NCBI GenBank assembly: GCA_027563145.1
Contig: CP071306.1
Span: forward strand, 2,356,001 to 2,420,000
Reading direction: 5' to 3'
Length of the DNA stretch: 64,000 nucleotides
Source of the DNA: Halocatena halophila
Lineage (GTDB): Archaea; Halobacteriota; Halobacteria; Halobacteriales; Haloarculaceae
Made by a program: the position numbers and the translations under genes. The notes below the pieces were generated by a model. That model made no database searches, was not told the DNA's origin, and saw only the letters and a list, made by a program, of their open reading frames with translations. Position 1 is the first letter of the stretch. Each line of letters begins with the position of its first letter. This document shows, piece by piece, positions 52,984-61,607 of the stretch.

Positions 52984-54468
52984 TTAGGAACTTCGCTGTC
53001 GCCATCCGGCGAGCATGAGTGCTACAGCGCCGCCGAGCAGCCCGAATCCAGCGCCCTCAGTCGATGTGGCCGGAATCGTCTCCGTTCGCTTATCGGGAGA
53101 TCGACTATCGGTCGTGGCAGAATTTGGCTGGGTAATGGGCGTGTCTGAATTCGGGGTGTTTTCGTCGGGAGTGACTTTCGAGTCGTCGGTGTGAGCTGCA
53201 GCATCGACAGATTCGAGGACATGCATCGAACCACCGTGAAAGTAACACCGTTCGTCGACGACAGCGGCCAGCTCGAGCCCGCCGATTTCGGGCCGGGTGA
53301 TGGCGGTGGTAGAGCGAATCGTTCCGTCCGTGGGATCGAGCGTGCTGCCACCAGCGTACAACAGCGATCCCACCCGTGCGAGGCCGGCAGTTGGCACCTG
53401 TCCAGTCGGTGAGCGATCATCGGTTGGCGGCGTCTCCGGGAGCGTTTCTCGCCAGAGTTCGGAGCCATCCGATCGGTCGAGGGCAATGATGGTGTTTGCG
53501 TTGTTCATCGAGAGATACACTCGATCGTCGTCGATCGCCTCGACGGCGACGATGGTTTCTCCGCCGTAGGCTGTTTTCCACAGCTCCGTTCCCGTTATGA
53601 CATCGAGGGCGATGAGCGTCGAACCGGGATAGGCGGCCTCCCAGACGATCAGCGTGTCGTTCCAGACGGCCGGGACGTTGCGGGCGTTAACGTCTGGTAG
53701 TGCATCCCACAGCACCTTTCCGCTCGGTGCATCGAGTGCTGTCACGCCTTCGGTTTCGGCGACGAACACACGTCCATCGGCAACCAGTGCCGTGTTCTGT
53801 CCGGGGGTGTCGAGATCGATCGGTGCTTGCCAGAGGATAGAACTGCCCTGGGCGTCGATTCGATAGACGTAGGACTGATTGGACCCAGAGAGCGCTGGCC
53901 CACAGCAGAACACCGAATCACTGTATGCTGTCAGTGGCGAGAACGTCTTTGGACTATCAACGCCGAGTTGCCATCGTTTCGAGCCACTGTCGGCTTCCAC
54001 GGCGACGATTGTCGCGTGTGCGGTCTCGTTTTCGTTACCGATTCGAACCGGAGCCAACACGATGTCGTTTACAACACTCGGGACGGCGATGTCGGCGCGC
54101 ATCGAATCGTCGTAGTCGGATTGCGGGACCGTCGCTTTCACCGACCATCGTTCGGTTCCATCGGTTGCGTCGTATGCCCGGATCGCTGAATCGGCGGCGT
54201 ACACCGTTCCGTTCACGATCGCCCCAATCTCCGTTTTGCTCCCATCGCGGGTTTCCCCCACGCTCCATGCTGTCGTCAGCTCACCGGTGGGTCCAGTTCC
54301 CTCCGGGAGCCACGACGTTTTTCCCGCTGTTGCTCCGGGTTGTGTCCAGCTAACGTCAGCGTCAGCCCCCTCCGATACACCACTGCCTGCTGCCACTACA
54401 CCCAGCCCAATGCCGGTGACAGCAGAAAGAAACCCCCGCCGAGAGATCGCGTCGGTCGAACTGGTCAT
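52984..54468 (-). CDS. PQQ beta-propeller surface protein with archaeosortase-type tail
   Basis: The 494-residue precursor has a Tat signal (ISRRGFLSAVTGIGLGVVAA), seven-bladed PQQ-type repeats (AYDATDGTERWSV; VEADSGSKRWQLGV; ALDRSDGSELWRETLPE), a Ser/Thr-rich linker, and a C-terminal GAGFGLLGGAVALMLAGW with Arg-rich end, like a PGF-CTERM sorting tail but reading AGF in place of PGF. Such proteins may bind a ligand or act as a quinoprotein dehydrogenase; no catalytic residues are clear. It is a paralogue of the next gene. Confidence 0.84.
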   Translation of the reverse strand: MTSSTDAISRRGFLSAVTGIGLGVVAAGSGVSEGADADVSWTQPGATAGKTSWLPEGTGPTGELTTAWSVGETRDGSKTEIGAIVNGTVYAADSAIRAYDATDGTERWSVKATVPQSDYDDSMRADIAVPSVVNDIVLAPVRIGNENETAHATIVAVEADSGSKRWQLGVDSPKTFSPLTAYSDSVFCCGPALSGSNQSYVYRIDAQGSSILWQAPIDLDTPGQNTALVADGRVFVAETEGVTALDAPSGKVLWDALPDVNARNVPAVWNDTLIVWEAAYPGSTLIALDVITGTELWKTAYGGETIVAVEAIDDDRVYLSMNNANTIIALDRSDGSELWRETLPETPPTDDRSPTGQVPTAGLARVGSLLYAGGSTLDPTDGTIRSTTAITRPEIGGLELAAVVDERCYFHGGSMHVLESVDAAAHTDDSKVTPDENTPNSDTPITQPNSATTDSRSPDKRTETIPATSTEGAGFGLLGGAVALMLAGWRQRSS

Positions 54469-54521
54469 CGATGATGGATTTTAGAACTGCGCGTAATGTG
54501 TCTTCTGTCCTGGCAGTGCTG

Positions 54522-56153
54522 TTACCGCCGTCGTCGCCAGCCGGCAATGCCCAGCGCGGCGATCGCTGCCGGGATGGTGAATCCGGGACCGTTGGTAGCG
54601 GTGGTTTCATCCCCTGCGGGTGTGCTTTCTGTTCGTTCTGCGGGTGGGATTGCAGTTGTCGATGGGCCAGCATCCGTGGTTCGGGCCGTCGAACTCATTT
54701 TCGTTGATTCTGGTGTGGCTGCTGGTTCAGTGGCTGTCGGTTGTGGGGTCCCTTGCTGTGTCGTCTCGCCCTCGACGACGATGAGACCCCCACCGCCAAG
54801 AAACAGCTTTCCGGCTGTGATCGCTTCGACTCGATAGGTAGTCATCACTCCAGCATCGTGTGTGAACGTCTGCTTGATTGTGCCCGTTGCTGGATCGAGG
54901 ATAGCGCCACCGGCGTACAACAGCGATCCAATCCGGGTAAGAATCCCTCGCGGGACCCGTTCAGTGGACTCCTCCTCATGCGATCGATCCACATCCGTGG
55001 TTCGCCACTGTTCGCTCCCGTCGGTGCGGTTGAGGGCGACGATGGTACCATTTTCTCCTCTCCTATAAATATCTACATAGAGATGGTCCACATCGGTTGC
55101 CATCTCTGTGACGTATCCGTTCTGGGAGAACGCCTGCTTCCATCGTTGCTCACCAGTCTCTGCGTCGAGAGCGATAACGGTAATCCCCGGATCAGTGCTT
55201 TCGTGCACGTAAATCGTGCCGTCTGCGATGGCTTCTATGGATAGCTCTTGTACCCGTGGTAGTGCAGACCAGAGTTCATCACCGGATGTGCGGTCGTAGG
55301 AAACGATCCCGCGTGCTCGCGTGATGAATAGCTGCCCGTTTGCACTCTCCTGGTCCTTGATTGGTGTCTGCCTTTGACTGACCGACCACACCGTCTCGCC
55401 CGTTCGTGTGTCGTACGCCGTGACCGTTTCGGGCTGTGTGGCGATCACGAGACCGTTTTCAACGTGTGGTGCCCCCGCTGTACTGTGTTCCTCACGGTCT
55501 ATTCGTTGTCGCCATCGAACAGAGCCATCCTCTGGCTGGAGACAGTACAGATAGGTGTACTCACCACCGTCAATGTCGCCCCCCACAACGTACAGGAGTC
55601 CATCGCCGACTGTCACGGACGATAGCTCTGCTTTGACTGGGAATTCGACCCGCCAGCGTTTTTTCCCAGTCTCTGCATCGAGTGCAACGAGCGCAGCCTG
55701 GACGTGGTCGAACGCGTCGAACACGCCATAATGGATCGGTGCGTACACTGTTCCGTCGACAACCGTCGGTGGCTCAACGTCAGGATGATCGGCTTCGGGG
55801 TTTGGCTCCGGTGGTGGGCCGCCTGTGAAGATCCATTGCTCGGTCCCGTCTTCGATATCGAACGCTCCAAGTCGCTCACCTGCTGCGTACACTGTCTCAC
55901 CGACGATCGGTCCCACCTCAACGCCGTTTCGCCATGCACTCACACCGCCACCCCAGGCCTCAGAAAGGGATCCTGCGGGACCAACCTCTCCAATGGCACC
56001 GTCTCTCTGGGCGCTGTAATCCACTGGCTCCATCTTGGACACTTGCGTTGAACTCGCCGTCTTTGCCGAGACCCCACCGCTACCAACTACCAACCCAGCT
56101 GCCGTCACTCCGAGAAATTTCCGCCGAGAAAGTCCTTCAGAACTATATTTCAT
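54522..56153 (-). CDS. PQQ beta-propeller surface protein with PGF-CTERM tail
   Basis: The 543-residue precursor from ATG 56153 has a Tat signal (LSRRKFLGVTAAGLVVGSGG), PQQ-type beta-propeller repeats (AFDIEDGTEQWIF; ALDAETGKKRWRV; ALNRTDGSEQWRTTDV), a Thr/Pro-rich linker and the tail NGPGFTIPAAIAALGIAGW with RRRR, a canonical PGF-CTERM signal cleaved and lipid-attached by archaeosortase ArtA. The pssA-like gene at 27459 encodes a component of that system. In-frame codons upstream of 56153 lie before a TATA-like box. Confidence 0.87.
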   Translation of the reverse strand: MKYSSEGLSRRKFLGVTAAGLVVGSGGVSAKTASSTQVSKMEPVDYSAQRDGAIGEVGPAGSLSEAWGGGVSAWRNGVEVGPIVGETVYAAGERLGAFDIEDGTEQWIFTGGPPPEPNPEADHPDVEPPTVVDGTVYAPIHYGVFDAFDHVQAALVALDAETGKKRWRVEFPVKAELSSVTVGDGLLYVVGGDIDGGEYTYLYCLQPEDGSVRWRQRIDREEHSTAGAPHVENGLVIATQPETVTAYDTRTGETVWSVSQRQTPIKDQESANGQLFITRARGIVSYDRTSGDELWSALPRVQELSIEAIADGTIYVHESTDPGITVIALDAETGEQRWKQAFSQNGYVTEMATDVDHLYVDIYRRGENGTIVALNRTDGSEQWRTTDVDRSHEEESTERVPRGILTRIGSLLYAGGAILDPATGTIKQTFTHDAGVMTTYRVEAITAGKLFLGGGGLIVVEGETTQQGTPQPTATEPAATPESTKMSSTARTTDAGPSTTAIPPAERTESTPAGDETTATNGPGFTIPAAIAALGIAGWRRRR

Positions 56154-56528
56154 TATCGGATCGTGGGTGGGTTCTATAAAGTGTCTTGTGGGCTGGCTCC
56201 TGTTTTCGATCTCTTCCAGCGATATTTTTCTCCCATAATATGGGAACTTTGAATCCATTTTCGACAATTGAGATAATACGGACGGTGTTGTCTATACAAT
56301 TGACAACCTTCATTCCCCGGCATTTGCAACGAATTAATTTTCCCGTCTCTTTGTGAGCGCACGTGTGCGTTATACAAAGTCATATAGTACAGATTTTCGG
56401 TCGTTTGATTGTTCTCGATCCATGTGGACTCTGAATCAGCGTATACTGGGGTTGTTAGCGCTCACATGTTCGTATCGTTACCGAACCGAGATCTGATGGG
56501 TCTACTCACGGATTCGGAGACAAAGGAG
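56154..56528. other. Intergenic region upstream of the PQQ gene and tRNA-Tyr
   Basis: This 375-base AT-rich stretch holds a TATA-like CTATAAAG (56174-56181) for the PQQ gene, about 24 bases before its start. I see no ORF of protein-like composition, RNA gene or repeat otherwise; the short frames that cross it have basic, low-quality translations. Confidence 0.5.
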
Positions 56529-56602
56529 TCCGCTCTCCCCGATTTGAACGGGGGGCAAGTCGATCTACAGTCGACTGCTCTGCCAGACTGAGCTAAGAGC
56601 GG
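56529..56602 (-). tRNA. tRNA-Tyr (GTA)
   Basis: The minus strand folds as a standard cloverleaf: acceptor CCGCTCT with AGAGCGG, D arm GCTC...GAGC, anticodon arm GTCGA-CTGTAGA-TCGAC with anticodon GTA, a five-base variable loop, and T arm CCCCG-TTCAAAT-CGGGG, then discriminator A. The C1-G72 pair is the archaeal tyrosine identity element. No intron is present. CCA is not encoded. Confidence 0.95.
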
Positions 56603-56626
56603 TTATCCTTCCGTATGGCAATCCAC

Positions 56627-56634
56627 AATTTAAC
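56627..56634 (-). promoter_or_regulatory. Promoter of tRNA-Tyr
   Basis: AATTTAAC on the plus strand (minus strand GTTAAATT) lies about 28-32 bases upstream of the tRNA 5' end. Confidence 0.5.
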
Positions 56635-57130
56635 CCTTTCCCTTCATCAGCGTTGAGTCACTCGGTTTCACACACCATTCAGAGTGTAGCCACATCCATG
56701 CAAGCCATCCACAGCAATCATCACGCCACACGTTTACACCGGCTTCATCAGGCTATACGTCCAATCGGTCCAGTTCCCTGAATTCAGTTCGAAGACCGTG
56801 GATGGGACAGACAGTGTAAGACGCGTAGTACGGATACACCTGTCCCTAAAAAAGAGCCGACTACACCACCAATCGAACCCAATCCGCGTAAATCATCGTA
56901 TAAGACGCTTCAACGGCAAATTGGGCGAATCTGTCTACAATTATATTCGACAGTATAACTGGACTAATTTACAGATTTCTGCCTAACTGGCGGCTCTAAT
57001 TGCAAAATTCGGATGAATAGAAGATAATCCACCCTCGCTGAATCGCTGTAAACGCAAATTTACCGGGATAGATGGCCTCAGTTCTGTGTTCCGGTCTGAG
57101 TTTTCACTCGTGTCATACACAGGGCAAAGA

Positions 57131-57139
57131 TTTATTATA
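57131..57139 (+). promoter_or_regulatory. Promoter of cdrS-ftsZ2
   Basis: TTTATTATA predicts transcription starting near 57162, next to the palindrome at 57163. That gives a leader of about 125 bases before cdrS, unusually long for this genome, so a regulatory role is plausible. Confidence 0.45.
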
Positions 57140-57162
57140 CCGGCGATAATGCACTCACCTGC

Positions 57163-57180
57163 GTAAGACGACCGTCTTAC
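57163..57180. promoter_or_regulatory. Perfect 18-base palindrome, candidate CdrS operator
   Basis: GTAAGACG and CGTCTTAC arms separated by two bases lie where transcription of cdrS-ftsZ2 should begin. Imperfect copies occur at 56816-56831 (GTAAGACGCGTAGTAC) and a half site at 57264-57271 (CGTCTTAC). Ribbon-helix-helix dimers bind such sites. Confidence 0.5.
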
Positions 57181-57288
57181 ACGGCAGTGCGTGCGTAGAA
57201 AATCGGTCGGTTGCTGGCGATTTCGTCGTGTAGGACGCCCGGCGGAAGGCTGTCCGCCCACTACGTCTTACCGGAAAAGGGGAAAATC

Positions 57289-57468
57289 ATGGAGCGTGTG
57301 ACACTACGGATTCCAAAACAACAGATCGAAGCAGTTGAACAACTGGTCGAGACGGGTGAGTTTCCCAACCGGAGCGAAGCGATTCGGTCAGCAGTCCGGG
57401 AAATGATCAACGAGGAGGACCCAGAGCGCAACCGACGAGAGTCCAAGCGTCAGTGGGCGCGTGTGTGA
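57289..57468 (+). CDS. cdrS: Ribbon-helix-helix regulator CdrS
   Basis: The 59-residue protein is a single ribbon-helix-helix unit: [20 protein letters not shown] for the strand and first helix, then [20 protein letters not shown] for the second helix. The short CopG-type protein upstream of ftsZ2 is CdrS, a global cell-division regulator in Halobacterium and Haloferax. AGGGGA precedes the ATG by six bases. Its stop is three bases before the ftsZ2 start, so they are co-transcribed. Confidence 0.9.
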   Translation: MERVTLRIPKQQIEAVEQLVETGEFPNRSEAIRSAVREMINEEDPERNRRESKRQWARV

Positions 57469-57470
57469 CG

Positions 57471-58634
57471 ATGCAAGACCTCGTCAACGATGCGCTTGAA
57501 CACGCCGAGGCTGAAGAACGCAAGGCGGCCAACGTCGAAAATATCGACGAATTCGGCGATCCTCGGATCGTCGTGGTCGGCTGTGGCGGTGCCGGTAACA
57601 ATACGGTCAACCGGCTATACAACATCGGCGTCGAAGGCGCAGACACGGTTGCGATCAACACCGACAAACAGCACCTACAGATGATTGAAGCCGATACCAA
57701 GGTGCTCGTCGGTAAATCACTCACACAGGGTCTCGGTGCTGGCGGCGACCCTGCGATGGGTGAACGTGCGACGGAAATGGCCCGTGGAACGATTAAAGAA
57801 GTGCTTAGCGGTGCAGATCTAGTTTTCGTAACTGCCGGCATGGGCGGTGGAACGGGGACCGGCGCTGCACCCGTGATCTCGAAACTGGCCAAAGAACTCG
57901 GTGCGATCGTGGTGGGCATGGTGTCGACGCCGTTTAACGTCGAACGCGCCCGAACGGTCAAAGCCGAGGAAGGCCTCGAACAGCTGCGAAATGAGGCCGA
58001 CTCGATCATCGTTCTCGACAACAACCGCCTGCTGGATTACGTCCCGAACCTCCCGATCGGCAAGGCGTTCTCGGTGATGGATCAGATCATCGCCGAAACC
58101 GTCAAAGGGATCTCGGAGACGATTACCCAGCCATCGCTGATCAACCTTGATTACGCGGATATGACCGCCATCATGGGTCAGGGCGGTGTGGCTGTCATGC
58201 TGGTTGGAGAGACACAGGACAAAAACAAAACCGAAGAGGTGGTTCGCGACGCGATGAGCCATCCGCTGTTGGATGTGGATTATCGAGGCGCGACGGGCGG
58301 ACTCGTCCACATCACTGGCGGACCGGATCTGACGCTCAAAGAAGCCGAGGGCATCGCACAGCGAATCACCGAACGGCTCGAAGCCGATGCAAACGTCATC
58401 TGGGGCGCTCGGATCCAACAGGAGTATAAGGGCAAGGTCCGCGTGATGGCGATCATGACCGGCGTCCAGAGCGCACAGATTCTCGGCCCGACCACGCAGA
58501 AACAGGCCGACGCATCTCGCCGTGCAGCACTCGACCGGGTCGATACGGACGCCGAAACGGCATATGGGAGCGCCCAGTCCGACGGTGGGCAGGACTCGAT
58601 CGAGAAAAACAACGGTCTCGACGTTATTCGGTGA
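57471..58634 (+). CDS. ftsZ2: Cell division protein FtsZ2
   Basis: The 387-residue protein has the tubulin-type GTPase signature [16 protein letters not shown], the N-terminal [20 protein letters not shown] nucleotide site and the T7-loop [11 protein letters not shown]. The sequence of the N-terminal half and the [16 protein letters not shown] opening matches the haloarchaeal FtsZ2 branch, which works with FtsZ1 in division ring formation. The C-terminal tail is short and acidic ([18 protein letters not shown]). It follows cdrS directly. Confidence 0.94.
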   Translation: MQDLVNDALEHAEAEERKAANVENIDEFGDPRIVVVGCGGAGNNTVNRLYNIGVEGADTVAINTDKQHLQMIEADTKVLVGKSLTQGLGAGGDPAMGERATEMARGTIKEVLSGADLVFVTAGMGGGTGTGAAPVISKLAKELGAIVVGMVSTPFNVERARTVKAEEGLEQLRNEADSIIVLDNNRLLDYVPNLPIGKAFSVMDQIIAETVKGISETITQPSLINLDYADMTAIMGQGGVAVMLVGETQDKNKTEEVVRDAMSHPLLDVDYRGATGGLVHITGGPDLTLKEAEGIAQRITERLEADANVIWGARIQQEYKGKVRVMAIMTGVQSAQILGPTTQKQADASRRAALDRVDTDAETAYGSAQSDGGQDSIEKNNGLDVIR

Positions 58635-58757
58635 GAACAATACACAACATGCCCAGAACAGTTCGTATTCGCGTATAATTTTCATCCGACATCGTTGATA
58701 TTCTATAGGATGAACGTATCTATCCGATTGTAACTGCCCGTGACCAGGAGCACGCGC

Positions 58758-59732
58758 TCACGCAGTGTGTATGGATTCGACTAGTTGACACTTTCTGCAG
58801 ATGTCACCGGTGGTAGGTGACCCACACCGTTCACAGTCCTGAAGGTCCGGTTGTTCGTCCGTGTCGTACTGTTCGGCGACAACGTGGGCGATTTCCTCAT
58901 ATCCTGCCATGATGGAATGTCGCGTTCCGGGATGTTTGGATTCGAGCCCGAGCAACAATTCCTGGATTTCTCCTCGGTATGCTTCGCTGGCGTGGGGACA
59001 CTCAGCCATGTGGACGGGGAGATCTTTCAGATGAGCATATAGTGCAACTTCCTTTTCGGGGATGTCTCGAAGGGGTTTCGCCCGTGGGACGAACGGCTCG
59101 TTGTTGCTCCCAGATGGGCGGTCGGGAAATGGCCCGAGACTGGCGTCGAAATGCTTTGCAATCTGTTTGACATCTCCTTCGAGAACGTTCATTAGCGCGG
59201 TTTGTGCCTCATCATCCAGATTGTGACCGGTGAGAAGCTTATCCGCCCCGTACTGCTCGGCATACCGAGAGAGGATATCGCGCCGGAAGACGCCACAGTA
59301 TGCACACGGAGCCATGTTTTCGGGATCAGATTCGGCGACCGAATCCATCTCGAGGTCGAATTCGGACGCGTAACTCACCACCTCGTGTCGCAGCTCCATC
59401 CCGTCAGTGAGTTCGACACACGCATCGACGGAGGCGTCACGATAGCCCTCGATCCCTTCGTGAATCGTCAGCGCAACCAGTTCGATCCTCGGATCCTCAG
59501 CGAACGTATCATAGAGTAAGTCCGTGAGAACGACGCTGTCTTTGCCCCCAGAGAGGCCAATCACCCACGTTTCTGGATCATCGGGTGTAGTTCGGTTGTC
59601 GATGAGTGCATCCTCACGAATCCGACGCTTGACGCGCTTTTCGACTGACCGGAGAAAATGGCGCTCACAGAGATGCAGCCCGGAGTACGCAGCGTGCATG
59701 ACTGCAGACGCTCCGCACTTGTCGCAGTCCAT
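58758..59732 (-). CDS. ncsA: tRNA 2-thiolation protein, NcsA/TtuA-type ATP-PPase
   Basis: The 324-residue protein has N-terminal Cys pairs (MDCDKCGASA; CERHF), a PP-loop IGLSGGKDSVVLTDLL, then CAYCGVFRRDIL and LTGHNLDDEAQTALMNVLEG as the substrate region, and a C-terminal zinc ribbon (CERCGSPTTGDICRKC). This is the TIGR00269 family. In Haloferax the homologue NcsA acts with the SAMP2 sulfur carrier to thiolate tRNA wobble uridines. Cluster-binding cysteines appear in place. It is divergent from the DUF7095-like gene. Confidence 0.91.
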   Translation of the reverse strand: MDCDKCGASAVMHAAYSGLHLCERHFLRSVEKRVKRRIREDALIDNRTTPDDPETWVIGLSGGKDSVVLTDLLYDTFAEDPRIELVALTIHEGIEGYRDASVDACVELTDGMELRHEVVSYASEFDLEMDSVAESDPENMAPCAYCGVFRRDILSRYAEQYGADKLLTGHNLDDEAQTALMNVLEGDVKQIAKHFDASLGPFPDRPSGSNNEPFVPRAKPLRDIPEKEVALYAHLKDLPVHMAECPHASEAYRGEIQELLLGLESKHPGTRHSIMAGYEEIAHVVAEQYDTDEQPDLQDCERCGSPTTGDICRKCQLVESIHTA

Positions 59733-59819
59733 GACTGTCGTTATGGGGAGAGCCGAATAACGGTTCCGTCACTCATCGCCGAGCGTGGCAGTTTTCGGCT
59801 TCGAAAGAAAAGCACCTCT

Positions 59820-60470
59820 ATGGCGCAGTTTTCCCGCTCGGCAGCCGTCGATCGACTCGAACGACTGATCGAGCAGGTTGAAACCGAATCGATGGCGGTC
59901 CCCGTTCGCGAACTGTGGGTCTACGGAGATCTCGTGCTGGGCGTCGATCCGGTCGAACGGCTGTCGGTATACTGTACGAAAGAGTTACTGTTCGAGAACG
60001 ATGACGCTGCGGCGGCTTCATTCCGGGACTCTCACGGGATCGACGGCGTCGGAAAAACGGTGAGTGCCGAGTGGGCCCGCGAGTTTCCCGAGGCGCTTCG
60101 TGCGAACGCAAACGGCCACGTGGCCCCCGAAAAATGTCTCGCAGCACAGTTGATTGACGACGAACCCATTCATCTTGAAGTGTGTAACACCGGCTTTGAG
60201 CGCAACGTCACCCAGCGGTTGAAAGGGGCAATGGCCCGGTCGGACTACGAACAGATTCTCGATCCACGAGGGGTCTGTCTCTGGGTTGATGGTACTCGCT
60301 CGACCGATGCGTTCGAGAAGCTCAGGGCTGGCGAGCTCGTTTTTCCAACGCTCGCTGAGTCGCTTACGATGCTCGGAATGGACCAGGAACAGGCAACTGA
60401 GGCCGCCACTACCGTAATGGAGTATCGAGAACGCCAGGACGGTGTGACCGTTCGTGGTGATATCGTCTAA
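59820..60470 (+). CDS. Conserved haloarchaeal protein, DUF7095-like
   Basis: The 216-residue protein from ATG 59820 begins AQFSRSAAVDRLERLIEQVE and contains VRELWVYGDLVLGVDPVERL, EPIHLEVCNTGFERNVTQRL and LVFPTLAESLTMLGMDQEQA. The composition is that of a soluble cytosolic protein. I recognise it as DUF7095 and can say no more about function. It is divergent from ncsA, with 87 bases between their starts. Confidence 0.8.
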   Translation: MAQFSRSAAVDRLERLIEQVETESMAVPVRELWVYGDLVLGVDPVERLSVYCTKELLFENDDAAAASFRDSHGIDGVGKTVSAEWAREFPEALRANANGHVAPEKCLAAQLIDDEPIHLEVCNTGFERNVTQRLKGAMARSDYEQILDPRGVCLWVDGTRSTDAFEKLRAGELVFPTLAESLTMLGMDQEQATEAATTVMEYRERQDGVTVRGDIV

Positions 60471-60511
60471 GAACGTATCCGTCAGCGAAAGCGAAACGCT
60501 CCGAGGAGCGC

Positions 60512-61366
60512 TCAGTTTCCGGTTTCGATCGGTGCGTCCACGAGGTTGCCCCACTCGGTCCAGGAGCCATCGTAGTTGACGGCCTCCTCGTAGCCGAGCA
60601 GTTCGTGGAGCGCAAACCAGGCGATCGAGGACCGCTCACCGATTCGGCAGTAGGCAATTACATCGCCGTCGCCGTTGATGTCCTCGGCTCCGTAGAGCGC
60701 CTCAAGGTCGTCTCGACTCTTGAATCGCCCATCATCCTGAACGACTGCAGCCCAGGAGACGTTGCTCGCACCCGGGATGTGGCCGCCGCGCTGAGCGGTC
60801 TCCTGCAGTCCCGGTGGCGCAAGGAGTTCGCCACTGAACTCCTCGGGCGAGCGAACGTCCACGAGCGGGACGCCGTCACCGATCGCGGCCTCAACGTCAC
60901 TCCGGTAAGCACGAATCGACTCGTTGGGCTCACCAGCCGTGTATTCGACCGCCGCGAACGAGGGCTCCTCGTCGGTCAGCGGGTAGTCGTTGTCGAGCCA
61001 GTAGTCACGTCCACCATCGAGTAGTCGAACGTCGTCGTGGCCGTAGTATTTGAACTGCCAGTAGGTGTAGGCAGCGAACCAGTTGGAGTTGTCACCGTAG
61101 AGAACGACGGTAGAGTCGTTGGCGATCCCGTGCTCGCCAAGCAACGACTCGAAGTCGGACTGATCGAGCAGGTCGCGTCGCGTCTGATCCTGCAGCTGCG
61201 TCTCCCAGTTGAAGCCAATCGCACCGGGGGCGTGTCCATCGCCGTAGGCCTCCGTGTCTACGTCGACTTCGACGAGTCGATACGAGGAATCGTCGGACTG
61301 AAACTCATCGAGGTGGTCTTCGACCCACTCCGCTGAGACGAGAACATCATTCGCGTACTCACTCAT
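60512..61366 (-). CDS. Tandem-rhodanese sulfurtransferase
   Basis: The 284-residue protein has two rhodanese domains. The first (residues about 10-130) is without a catalytic Cys at the usual place; the second (about 160-284) has the active loop YCRIGERSS. It would transfer sulfane sulfur from thiosulfate or a similar donor to a nucleophile such as cyanide or a carrier protein. TATA-like GATATATC (61393-61400) is about 30 bases before its ATG. It is divergent from a second, dissimilar rhodanese. Confidence 0.89.
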   Translation of the reverse strand: MSEYANDVLVSAEWVEDHLDEFQSDDSSYRLVEVDVDTEAYGDGHAPGAIGFNWETQLQDQTRRDLLDQSDFESLLGEHGIANDSTVVLYGDNSNWFAAYTYWQFKYYGHDDVRLLDGGRDYWLDNDYPLTDEEPSFAAVEYTAGEPNESIRAYRSDVEAAIGDGVPLVDVRSPEEFSGELLAPPGLQETAQRGGHIPGASNVSWAAVVQDDGRFKSRDDLEALYGAEDINGDGDVIAYCRIGERSSIAWFALHELLGYEEAVNYDGSWTEWGNLVDAPIETGN

Positions 61367-61392
61367 GATACAGTTGAACTCACAGTTCCAGC

Positions 61393-61400
61393 GATATATC
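61393..61400 (-). promoter_or_regulatory. TATA box of the tandem-rhodanese gene
   Basis: GATATATC on the minus strand lies about 30 bases upstream of the ATG at 61366 in the 241-base gap between two divergent rhodanese genes. Confidence 0.5.
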
Positions 61401-61607
61401 CGTGTTACTGTCGGCTCCTTTCGCCGCTCGTTTGTCCTACCGGAAACAATTGCCCCTACGACTGGTGGCGTAAACGTCTCTCAACGGTGGGATGGTGGAA
61501 ACGGTCCCCACGGAGCACTGACGAACCACACTTCAGGATGTATTTGCCGGGAGCTCAGAGAATGTTGAGAGTAAACAATTCAAGGTCGATCACACGTAGA
61601 AGATGAC

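Larger units (their letters stand above)
56603..57288. other. 686-base intergenic region carrying repeated GTAAGACG sites
   Basis: The region between tRNA-Tyr and cdrS contains a TATA-like TTTAAATT (56627-56634) for the tRNA, GTAAGACG-type motifs at 56816-56831, 56901-56907, 57163-57180 and 57264-57271, a TATA box at 57131-57139 for cdrS and a GGCGGA-N6-TCCGCC hairpin at 57241-57258. I see no convincing coding sequence; short frames have basic composition. Confidence 0.55.

Noticed and set aside
56409-56591. Plus-strand frame of 60 codons
   Set aside because: It runs through the tRNA-Tyr gene on the opposite strand.
56983-57261. Minus-strand frame of 92 codons across the cdrS promoter region
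   Set aside because: Composition is basic and it overlaps a TATA box, palindrome and hairpin; no protein-like features.
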